Below, in pieces: positions 16,846 to 25,628 of a DNA stretch of 64,000 nt. The notes beneath the pieces were generated by a model. That model saw only the letters and a program-made list of their open reading frames with translations. It had not been told where the DNA came from and searched no databases. The stretch spans positions 6,262,001 to 6,326,000 of the forward strand of contig NZ_CP026652.1 of NCBI RefSeq assembly GCF_002946835.1, given 5' to 3'. Source of the stretch: Streptomyces dengpaensis (GTDB lineage Bacteria > Actinomycetota > Actinomycetes > Streptomycetales > Streptomycetaceae). Position numbers and translations under genes: made by a program. Positions within the stretch are counted from its first letter, which is position 1. Each line of letters opens with the position of its first letter.

Positions 16846-17883
16846 TTAAGACGCGGTTGCGTCCATCTTGACGCGGGCGGCGATCGGAAGGTGATCGCTG
16901 CCGGTCCCGGGCAGGGTCCACGAGGTCACCGGCTCGACGCCCCTGACCATGATCTGGTCGATCCGGGCCATCGGGAACGACGTCGGCCAGCTGAACCCGA
17001 AGCCGCTGCCCGCCGCGCCCTGCGTGGAGCGCATCTGCGCGGTGACGGCGTTCAGCGCGCGGTCGTTCATCGTGCCGTTGAGGTCGCCGAGCAGCACGAT
17101 CCGCTGCAGCGGCTCGTCGGCGATCGCCTCGCCCAGCGCGTCGGCGCTCTTGTCGCGCTGGCGGGCGGTGAACCCGGCCTCCAGCTTCACCCGTACCGAG
17201 GGCAGGTGGGCGACGTAGACGGCGACCTGTCCAGCCGGCGTCGTCACCGTCGCCCGCATGGCGCGCGTCCAGCCCAGCTCGATGTCCACGGGCTGGGCGA
17301 AGGTCAGCGGGTACTTGCTCCACAGCCCGACGGTGCCCTGCACCGAGTGGTACTTGTACGTCGACGCCAGCGCCGTCTCGTACACCGGAACCGCCGAGGC
17401 CGTCAGCTCCTCCAGGGCCAGGACGTCGGCGCCGGAGGCGGCCACGTCGCGAGCGGTGCCGGACGGGTCCGGGTTGTCGGCGTTGACGTTGTGCGTGGCG
17501 ACGGTGAGGTCGCCGCCGTTGGCGGTCTTGTCGGTGAGCAGTCCGCCGAAGAGGTTCAGCCAGACGATCGCGGGCAGCAGCACGGCGATGAGCGCGGTGG
17601 CGGACTTCCGTACGAGGGCGAGGAGCAGCAGCACCGGGACGAGCGCGCCCAGCCACGGCAGGAACGTCTCCGTGAGGCTGCCGAGGTTGCCGATCCTGTT
17701 CGGGATCTTTGCGTGCAGCACCATCACCACGGACAGGATCATCGCGAGCGCGGCCAGGATCAGCCCGCGGCGCCAGATGCCGCGATCGCCGCGCCAGCCG
17801 TCGCCCAGGCGCCGAAGCCGGGATCCTCTGCGGTCCGGCCCCTGGCCACCGCTGCCCGTCTCCGTCAAATACGCCTGCGCCAT
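16846..17883 (-). CDS. endonuclease/exonuclease/phosphatase (EEP) family membrane protein
   Basis: 345 aa. A basic cytoplasmic N-terminus is followed by three hydrophobic helices (about residues 38-112), then an EEP (DNase I-like) domain. EEP motifs seen: ATHNVNADN (metal Asn), LALEELTAS (metal Glu), LLGDLNGTMND (GDxN catalytic pair), RIDQIMVRG and TGSDHLPIAA (terminal SDH). Topology puts the catalytic domain outside the membrane. The family includes nucleases, lipid and inositol phosphatases; the substrate here is not predictable. Start ATG 17881-17883. The 257 bp upstream (17884-18140) hold no recognised gene. Confidence 0.85.
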   Translation of the reverse strand: MAQAYLTETGSGGQGPDRRGSRLRRLGDGWRGDRGIWRRGLILAALAMILSVVMVLHAKIPNRIGNLGSLTETFLPWLGALVPVLLLLALVRKSATALIAVLLPAIVWLNLFGGLLTDKTANGGDLTVATHNVNADNPDPSGTARDVAASGADVLALEELTASAVPVYETALASTYKYHSVQGTVGLWSKYPLTFAQPVDIELGWTRAMRATVTTPAGQVAVYVAHLPSVRVKLEAGFTARQRDKSADALGEAIADEPLQRIVLLGDLNGTMNDRALNAVTAQMRSTQGAAGSGFGFSWPTSFPMARIDQIMVRGVEPVTSWTLPGTGSDHLPIAARVKMDATAS

Positions 17884-18140
17884 ACCGTCGCCTCACAACC
17901 TGCCGTGCGCACCGTCTGTCCCTCGGTTACGACCCTAGGGGATGATCGGCGTCGTTCTCGCCGTCGCATGACGGCCGTACGGGCAAGGGGACGTACAACT
18001 TCGTGTGCGGAGTTCCGAATACGGGCACGGAGCGCGCCCTCTGTGACGAAACGCGCACATTCGCCCCGTCGGACACACCGTCAGAAACCCTGTCCGTGAG
18101 GTCGGGAGCACGGCGTAAAGCTCGTCACAGGTGCGGCGCA

Positions 18141-18764
18141 TTACGGATGATCCGGCCGCAGTCCCTCCAGCACCGTGTCGACGATGCGCTCCGCGAGGTC
18201 CTCCGGAAGGTCGCCCTCCGGGCGCATGAGGGCGCGTACCAGCATCGGGCCGACGAACAGGTCGCTGACCAGGTCTATGTCGACGTCCTCGCGCAGTTCG
18301 CCGTTGCGCTGTCCGCGGCGCAGGACGTCGTGGCCCAGCCGGCGCCTCGGCGCGATGACCGTCGTGTGGTACGCGTTCCAGAGTCGGGGGCTGCTCTTCA
18401 TCTGGGCGTACACGTTGTGGAGCATCGCCGACGAGCGGTTGATCAGGCCGCGTTGGCGCAGCGACTTCAGGAGGACGACGAGGTCGTCGCGCATCGAGGT
18501 GCCGGGGAGTTCCGGGTCCGGGGGCTCGGCGGCGCGCAGTACGTCGACGAAGAGCTCCTCCTTGCCGCTCCAGCGGCGGTAGATGGTCGCCTTGCCGACG
18601 CCCGCGGTGCGGGCGATGCGCTCGATGGACAGCTCCCCGAGCGGTACGCCGTCCTCCAGGAGCTTCATCACGCCCTCGATGATCGAGCGCTCCACGGCCT
18701 CGCTGCGGGGGCGTCCCCTGACGGGCCCCTCGTGCCCGGCTCGGCTCTGCGTCGCGAGGCTCAC
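18141..18764 (-). CDS. TetR/AcrR family transcriptional repressor
   Basis: 207 aa. The N-terminal helix-turn-helix is about residues 20-65 (SIERIARTAGVGKATIYRRW). The C-terminal ligand-binding domain includes LFVGPMLVRALM. It lies 114 bp downstream of the EmrB/QacA-type exporter on the same strand and probably represses it and itself. The best operator candidate is the inverted repeat at 20494-20520 in front of the exporter. The start is a GTG at 18762-18764 with GGAG about 9 bases upstream. The ligand is presumably a substrate of the pump. Confidence 0.9.
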   Translation of the reverse strand: MSLATQSRAGHEGPVRGRPRSEAVERSIIEGVMKLLEDGVPLGELSIERIARTAGVGKATIYRRWSGKEELFVDVLRAAEPPDPELPGTSMRDDLVVLLKSLRQRGLINRSSAMLHNVYAQMKSSPRLWNAYHTTVIAPRRRLGHDVLRRGQRNGELREDVDIDLVSDLFVGPMLVRALMRPEGDLPEDLAERIVDTVLEGLRPDHP

Positions 18765-18803
18765 GTCGAACTCCGTTTCGTTCGGTGCCCTGCGTTCATT
18801 TTC

Positions 18804-18840
18804 TCTGGCGTACGGGACTGTCGTTTCTGGCGTACGGGAC
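18804..18840 (+). repeat. 15-bp direct repeat upstream of TetR gene
   Basis: TCTGGCGTACGGGAC at 18804-18818 and again at 18826-18840, a 22-bp period, in the short space between the exporter stop and the tetR start. It could be regulatory (two helical turns) or a small duplication. Confidence 0.6.
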
Positions 18841-18878
18841 GCTCGGCACCCGCTGCCCGCGGTCCGCCCGAAGCCGGC

Positions 18879-20474
18879 TCAGTGCTCCGCCGCCGTCATC
18901 AACTCGGCTTCCCCGGTGCCCTCCCGCTCCGTGGGCAGCCGGCCCGGCAGGAACACCGCCACGAGCACCGCGCCGACGATCGCGACGACCGCGCCGCACA
19001 GGGCGGTGGTGTGCATGGCGTGCAGGAAGGCCTCGTGGGCGGGGCCGACGAGGGTCTCGCCCTGGGGGCCGAGCCTGGCGGCTGCGCCGAGGGTGGCCTC
19101 GATGGACTCGCCCGCGGTGTGGCGCTGACCGGCCGGGACGACGGTCAGCTTCTCCTCGATGCCGCCGCGGTAGGCGGTGGAGAGGACGGAGCCGAGGACC
19201 GCGATGCCGAGGGCGCCGCCGACCTGGCGGAAGGTGTTGCCGAGCGCGGACGCGGAGCCCGCCTTCTCGCGCGGCAGGGCCTGCATGATCACGACACTGG
19301 TCGGGGTCATGATGTGCGCCGTGCCGGCGCCCATGAGGAAGAAGATGACCTCGAGGAGCCAGATCGGCGTGTCCGTGTCCAGGATGGCGAACGAGGCCAG
19401 CATCGTGGCGAGCAGCAGCAGCCCCGCCGTACAGGTGGCCCGGTGGCCGAACCGGTCGACGACGAGCCGGGCGCGCGGCGCGAAGAGGAGCTGGGCCGCG
19501 GCGAGCGGCAGCATCAGCACGCCGGTCTGCAGCGGCGAGTAGCCGCGCACGCTCTGCGTGTAGAAGACGGAGAAGAACGTCACGCCCATCAGCGCGAAGA
19601 AGACGAGCGCGGTGGCGGCGATGGCTGCCGAGAAGACCTTGTTCTTGAAGTAGGTGACGTCGATGGACGGATGGTCGCTGCGCTTCTCGTACACGACGAA
19701 CGCGACGAGGACGGCGAGTCCGGCCGCGATGGCCCCGAGCACCGTCGCATCGGTGAAGTCGGCCAGTTGGCCGCCCTTGATGATGCCGTAGACGAGCAGG
19801 ACGAGCCCCAGGACCGAGAGGACGACGCCTATCGGGTCGAGGCGGCCGCGGTTCGGGTCGCAGGAGTCGGGGACCAGCCAGATCATCAGGGCGAGCGCGA
19901 GCAGCACGATCGGCACGTTGATCAGGAAGACCGAGCCCCACCAGAAGCGGTCGAGGAGGATGCCGCCGGTGATCGGGCCGATCACGATGGCGATCCCGAC
20001 GCCGCCGGCCCAGATACCGATGGCCCTGGGCTGCTCCTCGCGCTCGAAGACGTTCATCAGGACGGCGAGCGTGGCGGGCATCACGAAGGCGGCGCCGAGG
20101 CCCATCAGCGCGCGGAACGCGATGAGCTGGACCGGCGAGCCGGACTCCGCGGCCAGCGCGGAACCCAGGCCGAACACGGCGAGACCGGCGAGCAGCGTCT
20201 TCTTGCGGCCGAGACGGTCGCCGAGCACGCCCGCGGTGAAGAGGAGTCCGGCGAAGACGAGCGTGTAGGAGTTGATGGCCCACTCCAGCTCGCCCTGGGT
20301 GGCGCCGAGTCCGGTGGGCGGCGGGGTCGAGATCGTCTTGATGACGACGTTCAGGATGGAGTTGTCGATCACCACGATCAGCAGGCTGAGCATGAGCGCG
20401 CCGAGGATCGCCCAGCGACGCCGGTGCACCGCTTCGGGCACGCGGCGATCAGCGGGAGGAGCGGAAGTCGTCAT
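18879..20474 (-). CDS. MFS drug exporter, DHA2 (EmrB/QacA) family
   Basis: 531 aa with 14 predicted helices. DHA2 features: the first helix [18 protein letters not shown] with the membrane Asp, motif [15 protein letters not shown] and motif C-like GPITGGILL. The family exports cationic and neutral drugs with proton antiport. ATG 20472-20474 is chosen over the ATG at 20483 because AGGA lies 8 bases before it and would be too close for the other. It is probably cotranscribed with the TetR gene downstream, and a strong inverted repeat overlaps its promoter region. Confidence 0.92.
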   Translation of the reverse strand: MTTSAPPADRRVPEAVHRRRWAILGALMLSLLIVVIDNSILNVVIKTISTPPPTGLGATQGELEWAINSYTLVFAGLLFTAGVLGDRLGRKKTLLAGLAVFGLGSALAAESGSPVQLIAFRALMGLGAAFVMPATLAVLMNVFEREEQPRAIGIWAGGVGIAIVIGPITGGILLDRFWWGSVFLINVPIVLLALALMIWLVPDSCDPNRGRLDPIGVVLSVLGLVLLVYGIIKGGQLADFTDATVLGAIAAGLAVLVAFVVYEKRSDHPSIDVTYFKNKVFSAAIAATALVFFALMGVTFFSVFYTQSVRGYSPLQTGVLMLPLAAAQLLFAPRARLVVDRFGHRATCTAGLLLLATMLASFAILDTDTPIWLLEVIFFLMGAGTAHIMTPTSVVIMQALPREKAGSASALGNTFRQVGGALGIAVLGSVLSTAYRGGIEEKLTVVPAGQRHTAGESIEATLGAAARLGPQGETLVGPAHEAFLHAMHTTALCGAVVAIVGAVLVAVFLPGRLPTEREGTGEAELMTAAEH

Positions 20475-20493
20475 TACGAACATCCTGTCGAAA

Positions 20494-20520
20494 TTCGATA
20501 CGGCGCCGTCTCGTATCGAA
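20494..20520. promoter_or_regulatory. candidate TetR operator upstream of the DHA2 exporter
   Basis: TTCGATACG, 9-base spacer, CGTATCGAA: perfect 9-bp arms, 20-46 bp before the exporter ATG. A second small palindrome TCGAAATTCGA (20488-20498) overlaps its left arm. Position, symmetry and the linked TetR gene support autoregulated repression. Confidence 0.7.
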
Positions 20521-20672
20521 ACGCTCGCACAGACCGTACGAGGAGACCCAGGAATAGGGGACCAGACGGGGTAAACCGCCCTGGTCTAGCCGTGCGTGGC
20601 ACGAGGTGCCACCATGGAGCTGGTCCGGGGACGCCGTAAGGGCGCCTCGAGATGACAGAAGGAGCCGTTGCG

Positions 20673-21560
20673 ATGACGCAGCTTTCGGCTGCCCAGAAGC
20701 AGCCTGCGGAGGGTGTGCGCCCGTCGACCGACAGCAGTAAGGCGCTGTACGGGGGCAAGAGCACCCGCAGGATCACGGTCCGCGACATCGCCGCCGCCAA
20801 GGAGCGCGGCGAGAAGTGGCCCATGCTCACCGCGTACGACGCGATGACCGCGTCCGTCTTCGACGAGGCCGGCATCCCGGTCATGCTCGTCGGTGACTCC
20901 GCGGGCAACTGCCACCTGGGGTACGAGACGACCGTGCCCGTCACCCTGGACGAGATGACCATGCTGTCGGCCGCGGTCGTACGCGGCACGAACCGCGCGC
21001 TCATCGTCGGCGACCTGCCGTTCGGCTCGTACCAGGAGGGTCCGGTGCAGGCGCTGCGCTCGGCGACCCGGCTGGTGAAGGAGGCCGGGGTCGGCGCCGT
21101 CAAGCTGGAGGGCGGCGAGCGCTCGCACCGGCAGATCGAGCTGCTCGTCGAGTCCGGCATCCCGGTCATGGCGCACATCGGGCTGACCCCGCAGTCCGTG
21201 AACGCCATGGGCTACCGCGTGCAGGGGCGGGGCGAGGAGGCCGCGCAGCAGCTGCTGCGGGACGCCAAGGCCGTGCAGGACGCGGGCGCGTTCGCTGTCG
21301 TCCTGGAGCTGGTGCCGGCCGAGCTGGCGGCCGAGGTCACGCGGACGCTGCACATTCCGACGGTCGGGATCGGGGCGGGGCCCGAGACCGACGCGCAGGT
21401 GCTCGTCTGGACCGACATGCTCGGGCTGACGGGGGGCCGGGTACCGAAGTTCGTGAAGCAGTACGCCGACCTGCGGGCGGTCATGGGTTCCGCGGCGAAG
21501 GCGTTCGCCGAGGACGTCGTCGGCGGGACGTTCCCCCTGGAGGAGCACTCCGTCCACTAG
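20673..21560 (+). CDS. panB: 3-methyl-2-oxobutanoate hydroxymethyltransferase
   Basis: First committed enzyme of pantothenate (vitamin B5/CoA) synthesis; transfers a hydroxymethyl group from methylene-THF to ketoisovalerate. 295 aa, cytoplasmic. Motifs: MLTAYDAMTA, VGDSAGNCHLGYETT (metal-binding Asp), KLEGGE, MAHIGLTPQSVNAMGG-like (here MGYRVQGRG), VLELVPAELA (catalytic Glu) and TVGIGAGPETDAQVLVWTD. Start ATG 20673 has AGAAGGAG 8 bases upstream; an earlier ATG at 20652 lacks this. The stop is followed by short repeats and a hairpin terminator. Confidence 0.95.
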   Translation: MTQLSAAQKQPAEGVRPSTDSSKALYGGKSTRRITVRDIAAAKERGEKWPMLTAYDAMTASVFDEAGIPVMLVGDSAGNCHLGYETTVPVTLDEMTMLSAAVVRGTNRALIVGDLPFGSYQEGPVQALRSATRLVKEAGVGAVKLEGGERSHRQIELLVESGIPVMAHIGLTPQSVNAMGYRVQGRGEEAAQQLLRDAKAVQDAGAFAVVLELVPAELAAEVTRTLHIPTVGIGAGPETDAQVLVWTDMLGLTGGRVPKFVKQYADLRAVMGSAAKAFAEDVVGGTFPLEEHSVH

Positions 21561-21577
21561 ACCTCTGGACCTCTAGA

Positions 21578-21615
21578 TCTCCAGGCCTCACTTGTAGGTC
21601 TCCAGGTCTCACTTG
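21578..21615 (+). repeat. 17-bp direct repeat (21-bp period) after panB
   Basis: TCTCCAGGCCTCACTTG at 21578-21594 and TCTCCAGGTCTCACTTG at 21599-21615, beginning 17 bases after the panB stop. It resembles the other short tandem duplications found at gene 3' ends in this window. Confidence 0.75.
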
Positions 21616-21633
21616 AGCCACTGCGGCACCAAG

Positions 21634-21666
21634 GCAGCCCGCCGATTTCCCCCGTCGGCGGGCTGC
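21634..21666 (+). terminator. terminator after panB
   Basis: 12-bp perfect stem GCAGCCCGCCGA/TCGGCGGGCTGC with a 9-base loop, followed by GCCGTTTC. Located 74 bp after the panB stop. Confidence 0.7.
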
Positions 21667-21713
21667 GCCGTTTCGGAGTCTCGGTCTGCTCGCGGCCGAC
21701 GCTCTGGTCGAAG

Positions 21714-21752
21714 CGGTCCAGAACGAGGGCTGACGGTCCAGAACGAGGCTGA
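21714..21752 (+). repeat. 20-bp tandem direct repeat between panB and nadE
   Basis: CGGTCCAGAACGAGGGCTGA at 21714-21733, repeated with one base missing at 21734-21752. No function is apparent. Confidence 0.75.
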
Positions 21753-21755
21753 AGG

Positions 21756-21790
21756 CGGGGGCGGGGGCGGAGAATCCGCCCCCGCCCCCG
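21756..21790 (-). terminator. strong GC hairpin at the 3' end of nadE
   Basis: Perfect 16-bp stem CGGGGGCGGGGGCGGA / TCCGCCCCCGCCCCCG with loop GAA, lying 4 bases beyond the nadE stop codon. It could terminate nadE (minus strand) and also act from the panB side. Confidence 0.75.
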
Positions 21791-21793
21791 GCG

Positions 21794-23572
21794 TCACGCG
21801 TGCTCGCGCCACCGGTTCGTGATCGGCAGCCGCCGGTCCTTGCCGAAGCCCTTGGCGGAGATCTTGGTGCCCGGCGGGTACTGGCGGCGCTTGTACTCCG
21901 CCGTGTCGACCATGCGGAGCGTCTTCACGACCAGCTCGCGGTCGAACCCGGCGGCGACGATGGAGTCCGCCCCCTCGTCCCGGTCGACGTACCGCTCGAG
22001 GATCGCGTCCAGGACGGGGTAATCGGGGAGCGAGTCCGTGTCGACCTGGTCCGGGCGGAGCTCCGCGCTCGGGGGCTTGGTGATGGAACTCTCGGGGATC
22101 GGCGGCGTCTGCCCCCGCTCCGCCGCAGCCCGGTTGCGCCACTTGGCCAGCTCGAAGACCGACGTCTTGTACACGTCCTTGATGGGCCCGTACGCCCCCA
22201 CGGAGTCGCCGTACAGCGTCGAGTACCCCACGGCCAGCTCCGACTTGTTGCCGGGCGCCAGCACGATGTGCCCCTCCTGGTTGGAGATCGCCATCAGCGT
22301 CGTGCCCCGGAGACGGGACTGGAGGTTCTCCTCGGCGAGCCCGGTCAGCCCCAGCGACGACATGTACGCGTCGAACATCGGCTCGATCGGCACGGTCCGG
22401 AAGTTCAGCCCCGTCCGCTGCGCCAGCTCCGCCGCGTCGCCCTTGGAGTGGTCGGAGGAGTACTTCGACGGCATCGAGACGCCGTACACGTTCTGCGCGC
22501 CCAGCGCATCGCAGGCGATGGCCGCGACCAGCGCGGAGTCGATTCCCCCGGACAGCCCGATCAGCACCGAACGGAACCCGTTCTTCGCCGCGTACGCCCG
22601 CAGGCCGACGACCAGCGCCGAGTAGATCTCCTCGATGTCGTCGAGCCGCTCGGCGTACCCGCTGGCCAGCTCAGCGTCGTACGCGGGCAGCGGCTCCTCG
22701 GAGAGGATCAGGCGCTCGATGCGCAGACCGTCGTCCACAAAGCTTCCATCAGCGACTTCGTCGCGGGCGGTCACCGGCTCGGCCGCCGCCGCCGGAAGGT
22801 CCAGGTCCAGTACGACGCAGCCCTCCGCGAACTGCGGCGCCCGCGCGATGACGTCACCGTCGCGGTCGACGACGATCGAGTCCCCGTCGAAGACGATCTC
22901 GTCCTGCCCGCCGATCATGGCGACGTAGGCGGTGGTGCACCCGGCTTCCTGGGCGCGCTTGCGGACCAGTTCGAGCCGGGCGTCGTCCTTGTTGACCTCG
23001 TACGGGGAGGCGTTGATGGAGACCAGCAGCCCGGCCCCGGCGGAGCGGGCGGCGGGTACGCGGCCGCCGTCCTGCCAGAGGTCCTCGCAGATGGCGAGGG
23101 CGACATCGACCCCGTGGACCCGCACGACCGGCATGGTGTCGCCGGGCACGAAGTACCGGAACTCGTCGAACACGCCGTAGTTGGGGAGGTGGTGCTTGGC
23201 GAAGCTCAGCGCCACCTGCCCCCCGTACAGCACGGCGGCGGCGTCCTGCGGGGCGCCGGCCGGCTGCCCGTACCTCGGCTGCGCGGTCTCCGACCGGTCG
23301 AGGTAGCCGACGATCACCGGCAGCTCACCGAAGCCCTCGTCGGCGAGCCGGGCGGCCAGCGAGCGCAGTGCCGCGCGGGAGGCCTCGACGAAGGACGGCC
23401 GCAGGGCCAGGTCCTCGACGGGATAGCCGGTCAGCACCATCTCGGGGAACGCCACCAGATGCGCTCCCTGCTCGGCGGAGTGCCGGGTCCAACGGACGAT
23501 CGCCTCGGCGTTCGCGGCGAGATCGCCGACGGTCGAGTCGATCTGATTCAGGGCGAGACGTAGTTGAGGCAC
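21794..23572 (-). CDS. nadE: glutamine-dependent NAD+ synthetase
   Basis: Last step of NAD synthesis: amidates deamido-NAD+ with ammonia from glutamine. 592 aa, a fusion of an N-terminal nitrilase-like glutaminase domain and a C-terminal ATP-dependent synthetase. Glutaminase triad region: Glu in FPEMVLTGYP, Lys in FAKHHLPNYG and Cys in ALAICEDLW. Synthetase P-loop GLSGGIDSALVAA, plus TGNKSE-like PGNKSELAVGYSTLYGD. Start is a GTG at 23570-23572 (PQLRLALNQ follows); the SD is weak. The end is marked by a strong hairpin. Confidence 0.95.
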   Translation of the reverse strand: MPQLRLALNQIDSTVGDLAANAEAIVRWTRHSAEQGAHLVAFPEMVLTGYPVEDLALRPSFVEASRAALRSLAARLADEGFGELPVIVGYLDRSETAQPRYGQPAGAPQDAAAVLYGGQVALSFAKHHLPNYGVFDEFRYFVPGDTMPVVRVHGVDVALAICEDLWQDGGRVPAARSAGAGLLVSINASPYEVNKDDARLELVRKRAQEAGCTTAYVAMIGGQDEIVFDGDSIVVDRDGDVIARAPQFAEGCVVLDLDLPAAAAEPVTARDEVADGSFVDDGLRIERLILSEEPLPAYDAELASGYAERLDDIEEIYSALVVGLRAYAAKNGFRSVLIGLSGGIDSALVAAIACDALGAQNVYGVSMPSKYSSDHSKGDAAELAQRTGLNFRTVPIEPMFDAYMSSLGLTGLAEENLQSRLRGTTLMAISNQEGHIVLAPGNKSELAVGYSTLYGDSVGAYGPIKDVYKTSVFELAKWRNRAAAERGQTPPIPESSITKPPSAELRPDQVDTDSLPDYPVLDAILERYVDRDEGADSIVAAGFDRELVVKTLRMVDTAEYKRRQYPPGTKISAKGFGKDRRLPITNRWREHA

Positions 23573-23728
23573 GGGCCCAGTGTAATCGTCAGAGCGACGC
23601 GATGGGGTGGCGAGGGGTGTGGGCCGCCCCACGCGGGCAGGGCATCGGCCGAGGCCGGACCGGCCGAGTTCGCGGCCGGTAAGCAGGGAGAGCGGGGCGG
23701 CCCCGCCCGCACATCTCCCGGCCGCGTC

Positions 23729-24352
23729 TCAGTCGCGCGCCTTCGCGCCCCGTTCCTTGAGCAGGTCGGCCATCAGCTCGATCTCCGCCTGCTGTCCGTC
23801 GACCATGCCCCGCGCGAGCCGCTTCTCCACGCCGACCTCGCACTTGGCGACACAGCCCTCGGCCATGTGGATGCCGCCCTTGTGGTGGTCGGTCATCAAC
23901 TGCAGATAGAAGACCTCGGCCTGCTTGCCGCCGAGCGTGTTCAGCTTCTTCATCTCCGCGTTGGCCGCCATGCCCGGCATGAGCGCGCCGTCCTCGCCGG
24001 AGGCCATGTCACCCATGCCCATCCAGGTCATCGGCGCGTCCGAGGACGCCTTCGGCAGCTCCCACAGGTCGAGCCAGCCGAGCAGCATGCCGCGCTGGTT
24101 TGCCTGCGTCTGCGCGATGTCGTACGCGAGGCGCCGGAGCTCCACGTCCTTGGTGCGGTCGCGCACGATGTACGACATCTCGACGGCCTGCTGGTGGTGC
24201 ACCGCCATGTCCCGCGCGAAGCCCGCGTCGGCGGAGTCGGCGGCCGGCGTCACGGTGTTCGAACCGCCGTCCCCGGCGACCGCGTACGTGATCGCCCCGG
24301 CCGCGACGAGCACAGCCGTCACGGCCGGGGCGATCCACCCGACATGCCTCAC
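23729..24352 (-). CDS. DUF305 family exported protein
   Basis: 207 aa. An N-terminal uncleaved or cleaved signal helix (GWIAPAVTAVLVAAGAITYA) is followed by an extracytoplasmic helical DUF305 domain. Two His-rich helices are diagnostic: FARDMAVHHQQAVEMS and QLMTDHHKGGIHMAEG, a ferritin-like four-helix arrangement suited to metal binding. Met-rich stretches (MTWMGMGDM, MPGM) also suggest copper or another soft metal. Biochemical role unproven. GTG start at 24350-24352 overlaps the stop of the DUF3105 gene by 4 bases (GTGA), so the two are translationally coupled. Confidence 0.88.
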   Translation of the reverse strand: MRHVGWIAPAVTAVLVAAGAITYAVAGDGGSNTVTPAADSADAGFARDMAVHHQQAVEMSYIVRDRTKDVELRRLAYDIAQTQANQRGMLLGWLDLWELPKASSDAPMTWMGMGDMASGEDGALMPGMAANAEMKKLNTLGGKQAEVFYLQLMTDHHKGGIHMAEGCVAKCEVGVEKRLARGMVDGQQAEIELMADLLKERGAKARD

Positions 24353-25020
24353 TGGGGCAGACCGTTGGTGCAGGGGGCGCCCGGCTCGGGCGTCTGCTTG
24401 CCCTGGACGAACTCCGAGAAGAACGCGTCGACGTTCGGGTCGCTCGCGCCCGTCACCGTGCGCTGCTTGCCCCATGCGCTGAGCATGATCGGGTCCTTCT
24501 GGCCGTCGACGGGGCTCATCAGCGTGTACGGGGTCTTCTTGACCTTCGCCGCGAGCGCGTCGATGTCGGCCTTCGCGGCCTTGCTGTTGTACGTCACCCA
24601 GACCGCGCCGTGCTCCAGCGAGTGCACGGCGTTCACGTTGTTGATCGCCTTGGTGTAGACGTCGCCGTTGCAGTTCATCCACGCCTGGCTGTGGTCACCG
24701 CCGACCGGGGGCTCCATCGGGTAGTTCACGGCCTTGGTGACGTGGTTCTGCGTCAGCGTGCCCTTCCAGGTCTTCACGCCGTCCTGGCCCGTGACGAAGT
24801 GCCCCGACGCCTTCGAGTCGCTCGCCGTGTCGTTCTTGTCGTTCGCGTCGGACTGCGACTGGACGAGGACGACGCCGCCGACGGCGAGACCGGCGACCAC
24901 GACCACGCTGGCGGTGATCGCGAGGATCCGGTTGCGGCGCTCGCGGGACTGCTGGGCGCGGCGCATCTCCTCTATACGCGCCTTGCGCGAGGTGCTGCTG
25001 CTGTTCTTGACGGAACCCAT
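24349..25020 (-). CDS. DUF3105 family membrane-anchored protein
   Basis: 223 aa. A basic cytoplasmic N-terminus (RKARIEEMRRAQQSRERRNR) is followed by one transmembrane helix (about residues 32-54), then an extracytoplasmic DUF3105 domain. The domain contains NYPMEPPVGGDHS, WMNCNGDVY, SLEHGAVWVTY and PIMLSAWGKQ. Its HS...C...EHG arrangement could coordinate a metal. Function unknown. It is coupled to the DUF305 gene, which suggests the two proteins work together outside the membrane. SD AAAAGGA precedes ATG 25018-25020. Confidence 0.88.
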   Translation of the reverse strand: MGSVKNSSSTSRKARIEEMRRAQQSRERRNRILAITASVVVVAGLAVGGVVLVQSQSDANDKNDTASDSKASGHFVTGQDGVKTWKGTLTQNHVTKAVNYPMEPPVGGDHSQAWMNCNGDVYTKAINNVNAVHSLEHGAVWVTYNSKAAKADIDALAAKVKKTPYTLMSPVDGQKDPIMLSAWGKQRTVTGASDPNVDAFFSEFVQGKQTPEPGAPCTNGLPQ

Positions 25021-25154
25021 GGCGAGTCCTTTTGAGGAATGGGGCGGTCGGGTCCGCTGATCGTAGTGGGGGAGGAGGGGGTGGATGCACGAAGCCTCAC
25101 CTGAATGACCGAAGGTGGCTTTCGTGCGGGCGGAAAGGCGGCTTTCGTCCAGAA

Positions 25155-25177
25155 AATTTGAATCGCGGATGCGTATT
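25155..25177. promoter_or_regulatory. candidate NsrR operator upstream of nsrR
   Basis: 23-bp imperfect palindrome with half-sites AATTTGAAT and ATGCGTATT, 17 bp before the nsrR start. It matches the perfect palindrome upstream of hmpA (27007-27029) at 16 of 23 positions, including both outer ends. Supports autoregulation by NsrR. Confidence 0.65.
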
Positions 25178-25193
25178 ATTTATGCTCTCCGGT

Positions 25194-25628
25194 ATGCGGC
25201 TGTTGCGATCCACCGACCTGGCCCTGCGCGTCCTCATGCGGCTCGCCGTCGCGGGCGAGTCCACTCCCACGACCCGCGAGGTCGCGGCGGACATGGATGT
25301 GCCGTACACGCATGCCGCGAAGGTCGTCGCCGAGCTCCAGCACCTCGGACTGCTGACGGCCCGCCGGGGCCGGGGCGGCGGCCTCGCGCTCACCGAGGAG
25401 GGGCGCACGGCATCGGTCGGCGCCGTCGTCCGCACCTTCGAGGGGGACGGCGACGTCGTCGAGTGCGAGGGCGCCACGCCGTGCCCGCTGCATTCCGCGT
25501 GCCGTCTGCGGGGCGCCCTGAGGCGGGCCCAGGAGGCGTTCTTCGCCTCACTGGACCCGCTGACCGTCGCGGACATGGTCGCCCCGCCGACCGGACCGGT
25601 GCTGCTCGGGATCTCCAGCAGGCCCTAG
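25194..25628 (+). CDS. nsrR: NsrR, Rrf2-family iron-sulfur nitric oxide sensor
   Basis: 144-aa Rrf2 repressor. Winged helix in about residues 1-75 (RSTDLALRVLMRLA; VPYTHAAKVVAELQHLGLL). Cluster ligands fit NsrR: three Cys at 91, 97 and 103 with C-x5-C-x5-C spacing (ECEGATPCPLHSACR), and Asp8, which is the fourth ligand in S. coelicolor NsrR as I recall. NO destroys the 4Fe-4S cluster and lifts repression. It is convergent with hmpA, the classical target, and both genes carry related palindromes upstream. ATG 25194 gives the family N-terminus; ATG 25182 would add four residues. Confidence 0.88.
   Translation: MRLLRSTDLALRVLMRLAVAGESTPTTREVAADMDVPYTHAAKVVAELQHLGLLTARRGRGGGLALTEEGRTASVGAVVRTFEGDGDVVECEGATPCPLHSACRLRGALRRAQEAFFASLDPLTVADMVAPPTGPVLLGISSRP

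Noticed and set aside
17884..18140. A small gene in the EEP-TetR gap (frames of about 68 codons)
   Set aside because: No SD, no family resemblance and mixed codon bias; treated as non-coding.
18003..20639. An 878-codon plus-strand frame over the TetR and DHA2 exporter genes
   Set aside because: Composition is His/Arg/Asp/Glu-rich repeats (shadow of membrane helices), with no domain; the opposite strand encodes recognisable proteins.
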